Origin: Clostridium sp. DL-VIII
GTDB lineage: Bacteria; Bacillota; Clostridia; Clostridiales; Clostridiaceae
NCBI RefSeq assembly: GCF_000230835.1
Contig: NZ_CM001240.1
Coordinates: 2,674,501-2,738,500 of the forward strand
Length of the DNA: 64,000 nucleotides
Reading direction: 5' to 3'
A program made the translations under genes and the position numbers. Shown piece after piece: positions 1 to 8,210 of this stretch (position 1 is its first letter; every line of letters starts with the position of its first letter). The notes under the pieces are model-generated. The model was given only the letters and a program-made list of their open reading frames with translations, was not told where the DNA came from and did no database searches.

Positions 1-739
1 ATTAAAAGAAAAAGGAGTTCTTAAGTCGATAGGAATATCAACTCATAATCCAGATATTGCTTTTAGGGCTGTTGAAACGGGGATAATTGATGTGATTTTA
101 TTTAGCATTAATGCTGCTTATGATATGTTACCGGCCAGTGAGGATGTAAATATACTATTTGAAGAAAATACTTTTAAAGATAGAGCCTATGAGGGAATTG
201 ATCCAAAACGTGATAAGTTATATCAAATTTGTGAAAATGCAGGAGTTGCTTTAACTGTTATGAAAGGATATGCTGCTGGAGTGCTATTAAGTGATAAAGA
301 ATCTCCTTTTGAAAAAGCACTGACTCCAGTGCAATGCTTACATTACTGCCTGACAAGGCCAGCAGTTGCTTCTGTAATGGTTGGAGTATCTGATACCAAT
401 CAAATATTAGCAGCAGCAGCATATAGTTCCGCAAGTAATGAAGAAAAGGATTATAGCGAAGTTCTTGCAAATGCTCCAAGAAGTTCATTTAGCGGGCATT
501 GTATGTATTGTGGTCATTGTGCTCCATGTTCAAAAAAAATAGATATTGCATCGATAAATAGATATTTAGATTTAGCATTAATTCAAGAAAGTGTTCCAGA
601 GACGTTAAAGAATCATTATGACTTATTAGAATACCATGCAAGTGAATGCATAGAATGCGGTTTATGTGTGAAAAATTGCCCGTTTGGTGTAGATATTATT
701 AATAAAATGAAACAGGCAGTTAAATTATTTAAAAACTGA
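1..739 (+). CDS. Aldo/keto reductase with C-terminal [4Fe-4S] ferredoxin domain (5' end outside window)
   Basis: The reading frame is open from base 2 of the window, so this is the C-terminal part of a longer gene; the GTG at 92 is internal. The visible part carries the end of an aldo/keto reductase barrel (ISTHNPDIA, then GYAAGVLL, then TRPAVASVMVG). A cysteine-rich tail follows with CMYCGHCAPC and CIECGLCVKNCPF, which can bind iron-sulfur clusters. Clostridial proteins of this architecture are annotated as ferredoxin-type aldo/keto reductases; the substrate is unknown. A 43-codon remnant of a close homologue lies at 61859-61987 behind a merR gene, suggesting that this family is MerR-controlled in this genome. 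Confidence 0.88.
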   Translation, partial: LKEKGVLKSIGISTHNPDIAFRAVETGIIDVILFSINAAYDMLPASEDVNILFEENTFKDRAYEGIDPKRDKLYQICENAGVALTVMKGYAAGVLLSDKESPFEKALTPVQCLHYCLTRPAVASVMVGVSDTNQILAAAAYSSASNEEKDYSEVLANAPRSSFSGHCMYCGHCAPCSKKIDIASINRYLDLALIQESVPETLKNHYDLLEYHASECIECGLCVKNCPFGVDIINKMKQAVKLFKN

Positions 740-868
740 ACATCTGTATAAATAGTTAAAAAAGTGTATTAACGTTTCTCTAGTTATTGATATGGAGTGT
801 AGAAACACGTTAAATATAGTAGATTAAATATTATAATATTGCAACTTAATATTTATAACTATGTGTAA

Positions 869-904
869 GAAGCCAAATTTTCATACTGAGAATTTGGCTT
901 TTTA
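869..904 (+). terminator. Rho-independent terminator
   Basis: A stem AAGCCAAATT / AATTTGGCTT with an 11-nt loop runs into a short T run. It lies after the aldo/keto reductase and before the diguanylate cyclase, so the two genes are probably separate transcription units. Confidence 0.8.
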
Positions 905-1011
905 CTATAGTTTAACATATATAATTAATTAATTTATAACTATGTTATAGCAAAGATGGATATTAAATTTTGAACTCAATTAAATTAATTACTGTGAAAG
1001 AGGAAGAAAAA

Positions 1012-2103
1012 ATGGTATTAGGTTTTTTTCAAAATGCATGCATTTTAATTGCATTTTTAAGTATAATTCAACATTTTTCTAGAGATAAAAATATTTTTGA
1101 AAGTTTGTCATTGAATAGAAAAATTATTTTTGGATTTTGCAATGGTATACTAGGTATAATATTAATGATAAGTAGTGTACAAATTACGAATGATGTAATT
1201 ATTGATTTTCGGTATATACCAATTTTATTAATGGCCTTTTATTGTGGGATTTTACCTTCAATTATTGCTTCTCTTGTGATAGGAGTTTTTAGATTTTTAT
1301 TTCTAGGAATCTCAAGTGTATCAATAATTGGGCTAATAGATGCATTACTAATAGGAATTGGATTTGGATTTATTGCTTCATTAAAGTTATCAAAAAAAAT
1401 TAAATATGCTTATTCTATGTTTTTTTTAAGCATGGTATCAATAATTTCCTCATTTATAGCACTAAAAAATGTAATATTAATTTTCCGATCATTGATAATA
1501 TTCATATTGGGATATGTAATAGTTTCTTATCTTTCAATTAAATATACGGATTATATAATCGAAACAATTGAGGTTTACCAAAGATTAAAAAAAGAAGCAA
1601 CAAAAGATTATTTAACTGGATTAAATAATGTAAGGCAATTTGACGATAGTTTTAATAGTTTTTCTCGATTGGCTATACGCAAAAACGAAGAATTATCTAT
1701 GTTAATTATAGATATTGATTTTTTTAAGAGAATAAATGATACTTATGGTCATGGTGCAGGAAATATTATTTTAAAGGATTTAGCAAAGATTTTTCTTGAT
1801 ACATGTAGAACCTATGATGTAGTATCTAGAATGGGTGGAGAAGAGTTTTCTATAATGTTATTAGATTGCTCGAAATCTAAAGCTTTTAAAATCGCAGAAA
1901 GATTAAGGCAGAATGTTGAAAATAATAATTTTTATATTTCAGATAGCGAGGTTATAAAAGTTACAATTTCAATTGGAATATCGTCATATCCTGAACTGAC
2001 AAATCAAATTGAGAATTTACCTAAAAATGCTGACAGCGCATTATATAAAGCAAAAAACAGTGGGAGAAATAAAGTAGTGTTATTTAATGATTCTAAAACT
2101 TAA
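1012..2103 (+). CDS. Membrane-bound diguanylate cyclase (5TM-type sensor plus GGDEF)
   Basis: About 190 N-terminal residues form several hydrophobic helices resembling the 5TMR-LYT sensor fold, including FRYIPILLMAFYCGILPS. A short helix links this to a GGDEF domain (about residues 200-360). The active-site motif reads GGEEF at residues 275-279, an allowed active variant. An inhibitory c-di-GMP site RTYD (266-269) lies five residues before it, so the enzyme is probably active and product-inhibited. I chose the ATG at 1012 because an AGAGGAAG ribosome site precedes it; the frame extends to a TTG at 970 without a good site. The signal sensed is unknown. Confidence 0.9.
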   Translation: MVLGFFQNACILIAFLSIIQHFSRDKNIFESLSLNRKIIFGFCNGILGIILMISSVQITNDVIIDFRYIPILLMAFYCGILPSIIASLVIGVFRFLFLGISSVSIIGLIDALLIGIGFGFIASLKLSKKIKYAYSMFFLSMVSIISSFIALKNVILIFRSLIIFILGYVIVSYLSIKYTDYIIETIEVYQRLKKEATKDYLTGLNNVRQFDDSFNSFSRLAIRKNEELSMLIIDIDFFKRINDTYGHGAGNIILKDLAKIFLDTCRTYDVVSRMGGEEFSIMLLDCSKSKAFKIAERLRQNVENNNFYISDSEVIKVTISIGISSYPELTNQIENLPKNADSALYKAKNSGRNKVVLFNDSKT

Positions 2104-2190
2104 TAAGAAATTCATTATGATGAGTCAAATAAATTTGAAATATGATTATAAATAATAATTAGATGTTTTCTTATAATATTAAAAAATATA

Positions 2191-2236
2191 GAAGATCACA
2201 ATATGGCAGTTATATCCATAATGTGATCTATTTTTA
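2191..2236 (+). terminator. Hairpin terminator before the conjugation module
   Basis: AGATCACAATATGG pairs with the inverse TCCATAATGTGATCT around an 8-nt loop and is followed by ATTTTT. It separates the diguanylate cyclase from the conjugative module and lies near the left edge of the foreign DNA. The exact element boundary is not visible. Confidence 0.65.
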
Positions 2237-2441
2237 TGAAAAAAATTATAAAGGAAGTGATTCAAATACAGAGAAAAAATAAGGAGCGTTCACCTCCATC
2301 AAAGACTAATAAAATTTTTCTTATTTTGATTAATTGATATTTACTTAAATAAACAGGAAATTAGGTGTTTTTTTAAGCAGAATAGAAGCATTAGAAGTAA
2401 ATTATCTAAATTTAAATAAAAAGGGAAAGAGGTAAAAAAAT

Positions 2442-2750
2442 ATGGAACTAAAATATGTGATCCCAAACATGGAAAAGACATTCGGAAATTTAGAATATGC
2501 TGGTGAAGGTAATATTGAACAAAGAAGAGTAAATGGGCATAATACAATTTTGTCACGTAGCTACAATTTATATTCAGATATTCAGAGGGCAGATGATATT
2601 GTTGTTATTCTTCCAGTTGAAGCAGGAGAGAAACATTTTGAAGTTGAAAAAAAGGTAAAGCTTATTAATCCACGAATTACCGCAGAAGGTTATAGAATTG
2701 GAGAGCGTGGATTTACAAATTATATTCTTCATGCAGATGACATGATATAA
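2442..2750 (+). CDS. Tn916 Orf23-like protein (DUF961/YdcP)
   Basis: A 102-residue protein of the DUF961 family, matching Orf23 of Tn916 and YdcP-type proteins of ICEBs1 (core motif TFGNLEYAGE, ending FTNYILHADDM). It is the first gene of the conjugation module. The ATG at 2442 follows an AAAGAGG ribosome site. The family is conserved at the head of these elements, but its biochemical role is not known to me. It is a paralogue of the next gene. Confidence 0.88.
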   Translation: MELKYVIPNMEKTFGNLEYAGEGNIEQRRVNGHNTILSRSYNLYSDIQRADDIVVILPVEAGEKHFEVEKKVKLINPRITAEGYRIGERGFTNYILHADDMI

Positions 2751-2776
2751 GCATAAGGAAAGAAGGAGAAATTAAT

Positions 2777-3160
2777 ATGAGATTAGCAAATGGAATTGTT
2801 ATTGATAAAGAAGCTACATTTGGAAATTTAAAATTTTCTGCTTTAAGACGTGAGGTATACGTACAGAATGAAGATGGTACGCCATCAAGTGAAATCAAGG
2901 AACGTACCTATGATTTAAAGTCAGGAGGGCAAGGAAGAATGATTCAAGTTAGTATTCCGGCCACTGTGTCTTTAAAGGAATTTGATTACAACGCAGAAGT
3001 TGAGATTATAGATCCTTTAGCAGATACTGTTGCAAATGCTACTTTTCAGGGAGCGAACGTGGACTGGTATCTTAAAGCGCAAGATATTGTTTTAAAGAAG
3101 CAGTCTTCTTTTACTAATCAAAGTCAGAAGTCACAGGAAAAACAAAAATCACAGGAATAA
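2777..3160 (+). CDS. Tn916 Orf22-like protein (DUF961)
   Basis: A 127-residue second DUF961 protein (ATFGNLKFSALRREVYVQ, later FQGANVDWYLKAQDI) equivalent to Orf22. It starts 26 bp after orf23 behind AGAAGGAG. The last 20 residues are a lysine/glutamine-rich tail (KSQEKQKSQE). In Tn916 the next gene is orf21; here about 2.4 kb of cargo intervenes. Confidence 0.88.
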   Translation: MRLANGIVIDKEATFGNLKFSALRREVYVQNEDGTPSSEIKERTYDLKSGGQGRMIQVSIPATVSLKEFDYNAEVEIIDPLADTVANATFQGANVDWYLKAQDIVLKKQSSFTNQSQKSQEKQKSQE

Positions 3161-3194
3161 AATCAGAAATATAGTGTAGACAATTAAATAATTA

Positions 3195-3234
3195 ATAAAC
3201 TAATGCAAAATCAGCATTAGTTTATTTTTTTACA
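3195..3234 (+). terminator. Possible hairpin terminator after orf22
   Basis: AAACTAATGC and GCATTAGTTT are perfect inverse repeats around a short loop (AAAATCA) and run into ATTTTTTT. It would end the orf23-orf22 transcript before the inserted cargo. Confidence 0.75.
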
Positions 3235-3274
3235 TCAAAAATAAGATATTTCATCAATGGAAAGGGTAAATAAA

Positions 3275-3469
3275 ATGAGAAAAATTAGAATTATATCAAA
3301 ATTTACCGCTTCATTGATTGTAGCAACTATTGGATTATCTCAAGGTCTTGTTGCTTTGACAGATACTGAAAGTCAAGATATAAATTTAGAAAAAAGAGTA
3401 CAAATTGAAAATAAGGAGAGTTTAGTAGCAAATGATGTAACTACCATTTATAGAGTTAATGTAATATAA
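3275..3469 (+). CDS. Small secreted protein, probably a truncated fragment
   Basis: 64 residues from the ATG at 3275, chosen because GGAAAGGG lies just upstream; an in-frame ATG at 3257 has no site. Residues 1-28 look like a signal peptide (MRKIRIISKF then a hydrophobic run to LVAL). The remaining 35 residues are polar and match nothing I recognise. The start resembles those of the secreted proteins at 7701 and 8211, so this may be the 5' remnant of a similar cargo gene. Confidence 0.5.
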   Translation: MRKIRIISKFTASLIVATIGLSQGLVALTDTESQDINLEKRVQIENKESLVANDVTTIYRVNVI

Positions 3470-3766
3470 TTTAAAGATTCAGTTCTGTTGTAGAATGTGT
3501 ATTGCGGGAGCTTTTTAAACGACTTCCATTAATATATAGTATATTATCAATTCTATTTTTAACGTAGCCAAACTTTAAAATAAAAAACAAGGCGTATTAT
3601 AAAAAAACAAATACCTAATAATAAACATGTGTTACTAAATAAGCTAAAGAAAACAAATGTAGAATTAATTATGGTATAGTAATGGAAAAGAATGAAAATC
3701 ACTTTACTAAATTTTATATTTGATTTGTTTAATTGAATAAATATAACATGCGATGGAGGTTATTAT
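3470..3766 (+). other. Intergenic cargo region with a copy of the ICE repeat AAAACAAGGCGTAT
   Basis: No coding sequence is seen. Bases 3584-3597 read AAAACAAGGCGTAT, identical to 10945-10958 just before the relaxase gene and close to 7461-7474 after oriT. The shared motif sits at an edge of cargo each time. AT-rich sequence before 3767 probably carries the glycosidase promoter. Confidence 0.5.
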
Positions 3767-5185
3767 ATGTTTCATAAGAATTTAAAAGGTTTTCCAAAGG
3801 ATTTTTTATGGGGAGCTTCAACATCTGCCTATCAAGTTGAAGGGGCTAACTTAATTGATGGTAAAGGACCATCTTGTCAGGATGTAAAAAAAGTACCAGA
3901 AGGAACTTCAGAATTAGATGTTTGTGCAGATCAATACCATCGTTATAAAGAGGACGTTGCTTTAATGGCTGAAATGGGCTTTAAGGTTTATCGTTTTTCT
4001 ATTTCATGGTCTAGATTAATTCCAGAAGGAACTGGTGCAGTAAATCAAAAAGGAATAGAATATTATAATAATTTAATAGATGGATGTTTAAAATACAATA
4101 TTATCCCTTTAGTTACAATGTTCCATTTTGATATGCCTGCAGCGCTAGATAAACGTGGCGGCTGGTCTAAAAGAGAATCAATTGATTGGTTTGTAGGCTT
4201 TGTAAAAGTTATGTATGAAAATTTTGGTGATAGAGTTAAGTACTGGTTAACTATTAATGAGCAAAATGTATTAACATTAATGGGTGATGTTATTGGTACT
4301 ACAATGATACCTGAAGGATGTAATAACATAAGAAGAGAACTTTATCAACAAAACCATCACATGTTAGTTGCCCAGGCAAAAGCTATGGCCTTATGTCATG
4401 AAATGATTCCAAATGCTAAAATTGGACCAGCACCTAATATATCAGTGGTTTATCCTGCAAGTTGTAAACCAGAGGATAATTTAGCTGCTCAAAATTTAAA
4501 TGCAATTCGTAACTGGCTATATTTAGATATGGCTGTGTATGGAAAATATAACAATTTAGTTTGGTCATTTTTAGAAGAAAATGATGCAGTTCCAGAAATT
4601 CTAGAAGGAGATATGGAAATTTTAGCTTCTGGAAAGCCAGATTTTATTGGATTCAATTATTACAGTACAGCTACAGTAGAAGCGTTTAATATTGAAGGTG
4701 GCGTAGGTAGTACAAAGGATCAGCAAAGAGCTATGGATGAACCTGGCGTATGTAAGGGCTTTAAAAATCCTAACTTACAAACAACACAATTTGGATGGGA
4801 AATCGATCCGGAAGGTTTTAGAGCTACAGCTAGAGAAATTTATTCAAGATACAGATTACCATTAATAGTAACTGAAAATGGTTTAGGAGCTTATGATAAA
4901 TTAGAAGAAGATGGTTCAATTCATGATCCATATCGTATTGAATATTTAAGAAAACATATAGAACAGCTTCGTTTAGTTATTACAGATGGAGTTGAGATGA
5001 TGGGGTATTGCCCATGGTCTGCTATCGATTTAATTTCTACCCATGAAGGTATGGTTAAACGTTATGGATTTATCTATGTAGATAGAGATGAATTTGATTT
5101 AAAGACCTTAGATCGTTATCGCAAAGACTCTTTCTATTGGTATAAAAAAGTTATTTCTACTAACGGTAAAGATTTAAGCAATTAA
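3767..5185 (+). CDS. GH1 glycosidase, probable 6-phospho-beta-glucosidase
   Basis: A 472-residue glycoside hydrolase family 1 enzyme, normal length. The N-terminal signature is FPKDFLWGASTSAYQVEGA. The acid/base glutamate is in TINEQN (E165) and the nucleophile in VTENG (E370). Near the C-terminus, the S-x6-K-x-Y pattern in DLISTHEGMVKRYGF resembles the phosphate-binding residues of 6-phospho-glycosidases, so a PTS-imported phosphorylated beta-glucoside is the likely substrate. No PTS gene is adjacent; the two beta-glucoside PTS loci of the window (41-44 kb, 51-53 kb) could supply it. It sits as cargo between orf22 and orf21. The ATG follows GATGGAGG. Confidence 0.85.
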   Translation: MFHKNLKGFPKDFLWGASTSAYQVEGANLIDGKGPSCQDVKKVPEGTSELDVCADQYHRYKEDVALMAEMGFKVYRFSISWSRLIPEGTGAVNQKGIEYYNNLIDGCLKYNIIPLVTMFHFDMPAALDKRGGWSKRESIDWFVGFVKVMYENFGDRVKYWLTINEQNVLTLMGDVIGTTMIPEGCNNIRRELYQQNHHMLVAQAKAMALCHEMIPNAKIGPAPNISVVYPASCKPEDNLAAQNLNAIRNWLYLDMAVYGKYNNLVWSFLEENDAVPEILEGDMEILASGKPDFIGFNYYSTATVEAFNIEGGVGSTKDQQRAMDEPGVCKGFKNPNLQTTQFGWEIDPEGFRATAREIYSRYRLPLIVTENGLGAYDKLEEDGSIHDPYRIEYLRKHIEQLRLVITDGVEMMGYCPWSAIDLISTHEGMVKRYGFIYVDRDEFDLKTLDRYRKDSFYWYKKVISTNGKDLSN

Positions 5186-5207
5186 CATATAACTTATATG
5201 ATAAAGT

Positions 5208-5254
5208 TGTACCCAACAGAAAAACTTATAATTCTCTGTTGGGTATAATTTCTT
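5208..5254 (+). terminator. Hairpin after the GH1 gene
   Basis: TACCCAACAGA and TCTGTTGGGTA form a perfect 11-bp stem with a 14-nt loop, followed by TAATTTCTT. The U run is weak, so termination may be partial. From here to 5596 I see no gene, only AT-rich DNA. Confidence 0.7.
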
Positions 5255-5596
5255 GTTAAAATAATTATTTGATAATTTTAAGGCATAGATTATCTGAAAT
5301 GCTTTTAGACCATAGCATAAATTTTCCCGGTATTTTACTTTCTGTATCAGACAAATAAACAAAATACTTCACTTGTATGCAAAAAAAATTAGGAATTGGA
5401 GATTATTTAATCTTATAAGCTAAGTTTTCATCATTAAAAACATATGCCATAATTAACTCCACCATTTATTAAAATATCTCTTATATTAATTTAAAAGCAA
5501 AATAACACATATTAAGTATTAAAAAGAGATAAAATGGAAGGAAGTGAGATTTAGTGAGAAATTCGGTAATATACACTTTCTCGCTAAAGATAAATA

Positions 5597-6967
5597 ATGA
5601 AATTCTATAAAAATAGGGGAAAGAGAATCAAAACCAGCGATAAATCGCTGGTTTTTAATTTTGCAGCTGCTTCATTAACAGTAATTTTTAGTATAGCGTT
5701 TTTATTAATTAATGCAAAACAAATATTGCATATAAACTGGAGAAGTGTAAGTGTTTTAAAAAATGGTACTTTTCAGTTCCAGATTACTGCTTATTTTGTG
5801 TTTAGTGTGATTTTTGCAACAGGAGTAAGTTCATTTTCGGCATGGTTATATTACCGTTTTCAATATGACAGAATTAAGCAGCTAATGCATCGACAAAAAT
5901 TAGCAAGAATGATACTAGAAAATAAATGGTATGAAGCAGAACAGGTACAATCAAACAGTTTTTTTAAAGATCTACATTCTGGCAAAACAAAAGAAAAAAT
6001 CACTCATTTTCCAAAGATGTACTATAAGCTAAAAAATGGTTTGATTCATATTCAAGTAGAAATTACTATGGGTAAATATCAAGATCAGCTATTACATCTT
6101 GAAAAGAAGCTTGAAAGTGGTCTATATTGTGAAATTACTGACAAGGAATTGAAAGATTCTTATGTAGAATATACGCTGCTTTATGATACAATAGCAAATC
6201 GTATTTCTATTGAAGATGTACAGGCGGAATATGGAAAGTTAAGACTAATGAAAAATATTTGGTGGGAATATGATAAATTGCCTCATATGCTTATTGCAGG
6301 CGGTACAGGTGGAGGAAAAAGTTATTTCATTTTAACTTTAATTGAAGCTTTGCTGCGTACTAATTCTATACTTTATGTTCTTGATCCAAAGAATTCGGAC
6401 CTTGCAGATTTGGAAGTTGTTATGCCTAATGTCTATTATAAAAGGGATGATATGATTGTCTGTATTGATAACTTTTATGATGAAATGATGAAGCGTAATG
6501 AGGACATGAAACAGATGAAGGGATATAAAACAGGAGAAAATTATGCTTATTTGGGATTAGCTGCGAATTTTTTGGTTTTTGATGAATATGTTGCTTTTAT
6601 GGAAATGCTGGGAAGTAAGGAAAGTGCGGTTGTTCTTAATAAATTAAAACAAATTGTTATGCTTGGAAGACAGTCCGGATATTTTTTGATTCTTGCTTGT
6701 CAAAGACCAGATGCTAAATATCTTGGGGATGGAATGAGGGATCAGTTTAATTTTCGTGTAGCTTTAGGGCGTATGTCTGAAATGGGATATAATATGATGT
6801 TTGGCGAGGTTGAAAAAAATTTTTTCTTAAAGCAAATTAAGGGAAGGGGGTATGTAGATACTGGTACTAGTGTAATATCTGAATTTTATACTCCACTTGT
6901 ACCCAAAGGTCATGATTTCTTAGATGAAATAAGTAAATTGATTGTAAAAACGGAGAAAGAAAGCTGA
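5597..6967 (+). CDS. tcpA: FtsK/SpoIIIE-type coupling protein TcpA (Tn916 Orf21)
   Basis: A 456-residue type IV coupling ATPase that docks the relaxase-DNA complex to the mating channel. Two hydrophobic segments near the N-terminus anchor it. Walker A is GGTGGGKS (G235-S242) and Walker B ends in VFDE (D329-E330). Long stretches such as MKNIWWEYDKLPHMLIAGG and RDQFNFRVALGRMSEMGY follow Tn916 Orf21 closely. The ATG at 5597 has a poor ribosome site but fits the start of the Tn916 protein (GKRI...). The reading frame is complete. Confidence 0.93.
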   Translation: MKFYKNRGKRIKTSDKSLVFNFAAASLTVIFSIAFLLINAKQILHINWRSVSVLKNGTFQFQITAYFVFSVIFATGVSSFSAWLYYRFQYDRIKQLMHRQKLARMILENKWYEAEQVQSNSFFKDLHSGKTKEKITHFPKMYYKLKNGLIHIQVEITMGKYQDQLLHLEKKLESGLYCEITDKELKDSYVEYTLLYDTIANRISIEDVQAEYGKLRLMKNIWWEYDKLPHMLIAGGTGGGKSYFILTLIEALLRTNSILYVLDPKNSDLADLEVVMPNVYYKRDDMIVCIDNFYDEMMKRNEDMKQMKGYKTGENYAYLGLAANFLVFDEYVAFMEMLGSKESAVVLNKLKQIVMLGRQSGYFLILACQRPDAKYLGDGMRDQFNFRVALGRMSEMGYNMMFGEVEKNFFLKQIKGRGYVDTGTSVISEFYTPLVPKGHDFLDEISKLIVKTEKES

Positions 6968-6992
6968 TTAAAATTTGGAGGTGTTTAATTTA

Positions 6993-7259
6993 ATGCAAGA
7001 AGTATATTCTATTGAAAATGTTGAGGAAATTATAGGCTATGATGAGTACATTAAGGATTTTGAAGAGCAGGCATCAGAGTATTGTAAAGCATCTGGTGCT
7101 AGAATATTACAAAGTGTTTTTTCTGAATTTACTGCTGACACGATTTGCAGTGTTTATTTAGATTATGGGCAAACAAAGGCAGAATATCCTATAAGGTTTG
7201 AGTTTAATATTAACGTAGAAGATGGGCAAGTGAGAGTGTCTTATATTGGTTTTAGTTAA
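6993..7259 (+). CDS. Small acidic protein of unknown function in the conjugation module
   Basis: 88 residues from the ATG at 6993 behind GGAGGTG; the frame also opens at a TTG at 6975 that overlaps this ribosome site and is unlikely. There is no signal peptide or membrane segment. It lies between tcpA and oriT, where Tn916 has no equivalent that I recall. I do not recognise a domain. Confidence 0.6.
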   Translation: MQEVYSIENVEEIIGYDEYIKDFEEQASEYCKASGARILQSVFSEFTADTICSVYLDYGQTKAEYPIRFEFNINVEDGQVRVSYIGFS

Positions 7260-7272
7260 AAAAGTTTAAAAC

Positions 7273-7400
7273 AACAAGAAGCAGGCAGGAAGAGCAGGCG
7301 GCGTGCGAAGCGAAAGCCGCAGGTGATTCCTGACCTGCTTGCAGGTGTGGCGAAGCCACGCCTGCATATTATTAGCCCCCCGTATCTAACAGGGGGGCAC
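7273..7400 (+). other. oriT: Origin of transfer (oriT)
   Basis: A GC-rich island with nested inverted repeats, including GCAGGTGTGGC / GCCACGCCTGC (about 7341-7365). It is followed at 7376-7397 by C6-GTATCTAACA-G6. This last motif is the conserved nick region of Tn916 and ICEBs1 oriT (C-run, CTAACA, G-run). Its place after orf21 matches Tn916. The relaxase Orf20 is expected to nick in or next to the CTAACA segment. Unusually, the relaxase gene is 3.6 kb away because cargo has been inserted between. Confidence 0.88.
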
Positions 7401-7426
7401 AAATAAACTGAAAACAGGAGGTAAAA

Positions 7427-7509
7427 AGCTGAAGATCTTTTATTTACAATGGATTCAGGAAAATAAGGCGTATGTCAACTAAGGCTTAAAAGTTGACATT
7501 AGAAAGGAG
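7427..7509 (+). other. Candidate leader peptide and hairpin after oriT (left copy of the split attenuator)
   Basis: An AGGAGG site (7418-7423) precedes an open frame beginning CTG at 7431 and coding KIFYLQWIQENKAYVN before a stop at 7480. Its last codons lie in AAGGCGTATGTCAAC (7465-7479). That 15-mer recurs at 10950-10964, where it forms the 5' arm of a T-tailed terminator directly before the relaxase gene. The start codon is non-standard, so translation is uncertain. The second arm here (AAAGTTGACAT) lacks a T run. Confidence 0.4.
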
Positions 7510-7605
7510 AAAAACAACTTATATGAAATACATTTTTTTATAAAAGCAGAATTTGTAATGATTCCAGCAATAAAGTACTTGTTAAATTCAAAATTGTGTA
7601 AACCT

Positions 7606-7637
7606 AGGCCAGAATAAAACGGGCCTATTTTTTTGCA
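7606..7637 (+). terminator. Rho-independent terminator
   Basis: TAGGCC / GGCCTA around an 11-nt loop, followed by seven T. It separates the oriT region from the secreted-protein genes, so those genes probably have their own promoter in 7638-7690. Confidence 0.75.
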
Positions 7638-7700
7638 CAATTTTTTGAAGAATAAAAATTTATACTAAAAAACTTTGACTACAGGTTAGGAGGAGAGTTA

Positions 7701-8195
7701 ATGAAGAAAAAAATTATATCAGGATTAATAGCAATGTTGATGGCAATAGGAGGTGTACCAAATATATCTGCTTTTGCAGATACAACATCAAATCAAAGCA
7801 ATATGGAGGGTAGTGCTACTACGGGAGTAGCAGCGACAATAAATGGTGATTCAGATTTAATAAAGAAAACAGATGATTTTCTTGTTTTAACGAATACAGA
7901 AATAACAACTGATGCAGCTGTAATACCAGGAGCTACTACAGAGGCAGCAGTTACGGTTAATAAAGTTGTTAATTTGACTTCAGGAATGCAAGGTGATCTT
8001 TGCGTTGGTGGAACTATTTCTATAATAGAAGTTCAAGGTTTTGATGCAAACGGTAATGAGGTTGATTTAGATGAAGGCAAAATAAAATATGAATGGATAG
8101 CTAATGATGAAGTAGTAGGAACAGATAAAAGTTTAGAAATTACAGAAGCTCTTAGAGGTAAAAAGATTGAATATAGTGTGTCTTATGATGATTAA
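7701..8195 (+). CDS. Secreted protein with Ig-like segment
   Basis: 164 residues behind AGGAGGAG. A clear signal peptide (MKKKIISGLIAMLMAIGGVP..., likely cut after SAFA-D) leads into a threonine-rich linker. The last 70 residues resemble the end of a bacterial surface Ig-like domain (KIKYEWIANDEVVGTDKSLEIT). No wall-anchor motif or membrane tail is seen, so it is either released or held by its neighbour. It ends 15 bp before the large repeat protein and both are probably co-transcribed. Confidence 0.7.
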   Translation: MKKKIISGLIAMLMAIGGVPNISAFADTTSNQSNMEGSATTGVAATINGDSDLIKKTDDFLVLTNTEITTDAAVIPGATTEAAVTVNKVVNLTSGMQGDLCVGGTISIIEVQGFDANGNEVDLDEGKIKYEWIANDEVVGTDKSLEITEALRGKKIEYSVSYDD

Positions 8196-8210
8196 TATGG
8201 GAGGGATGAA

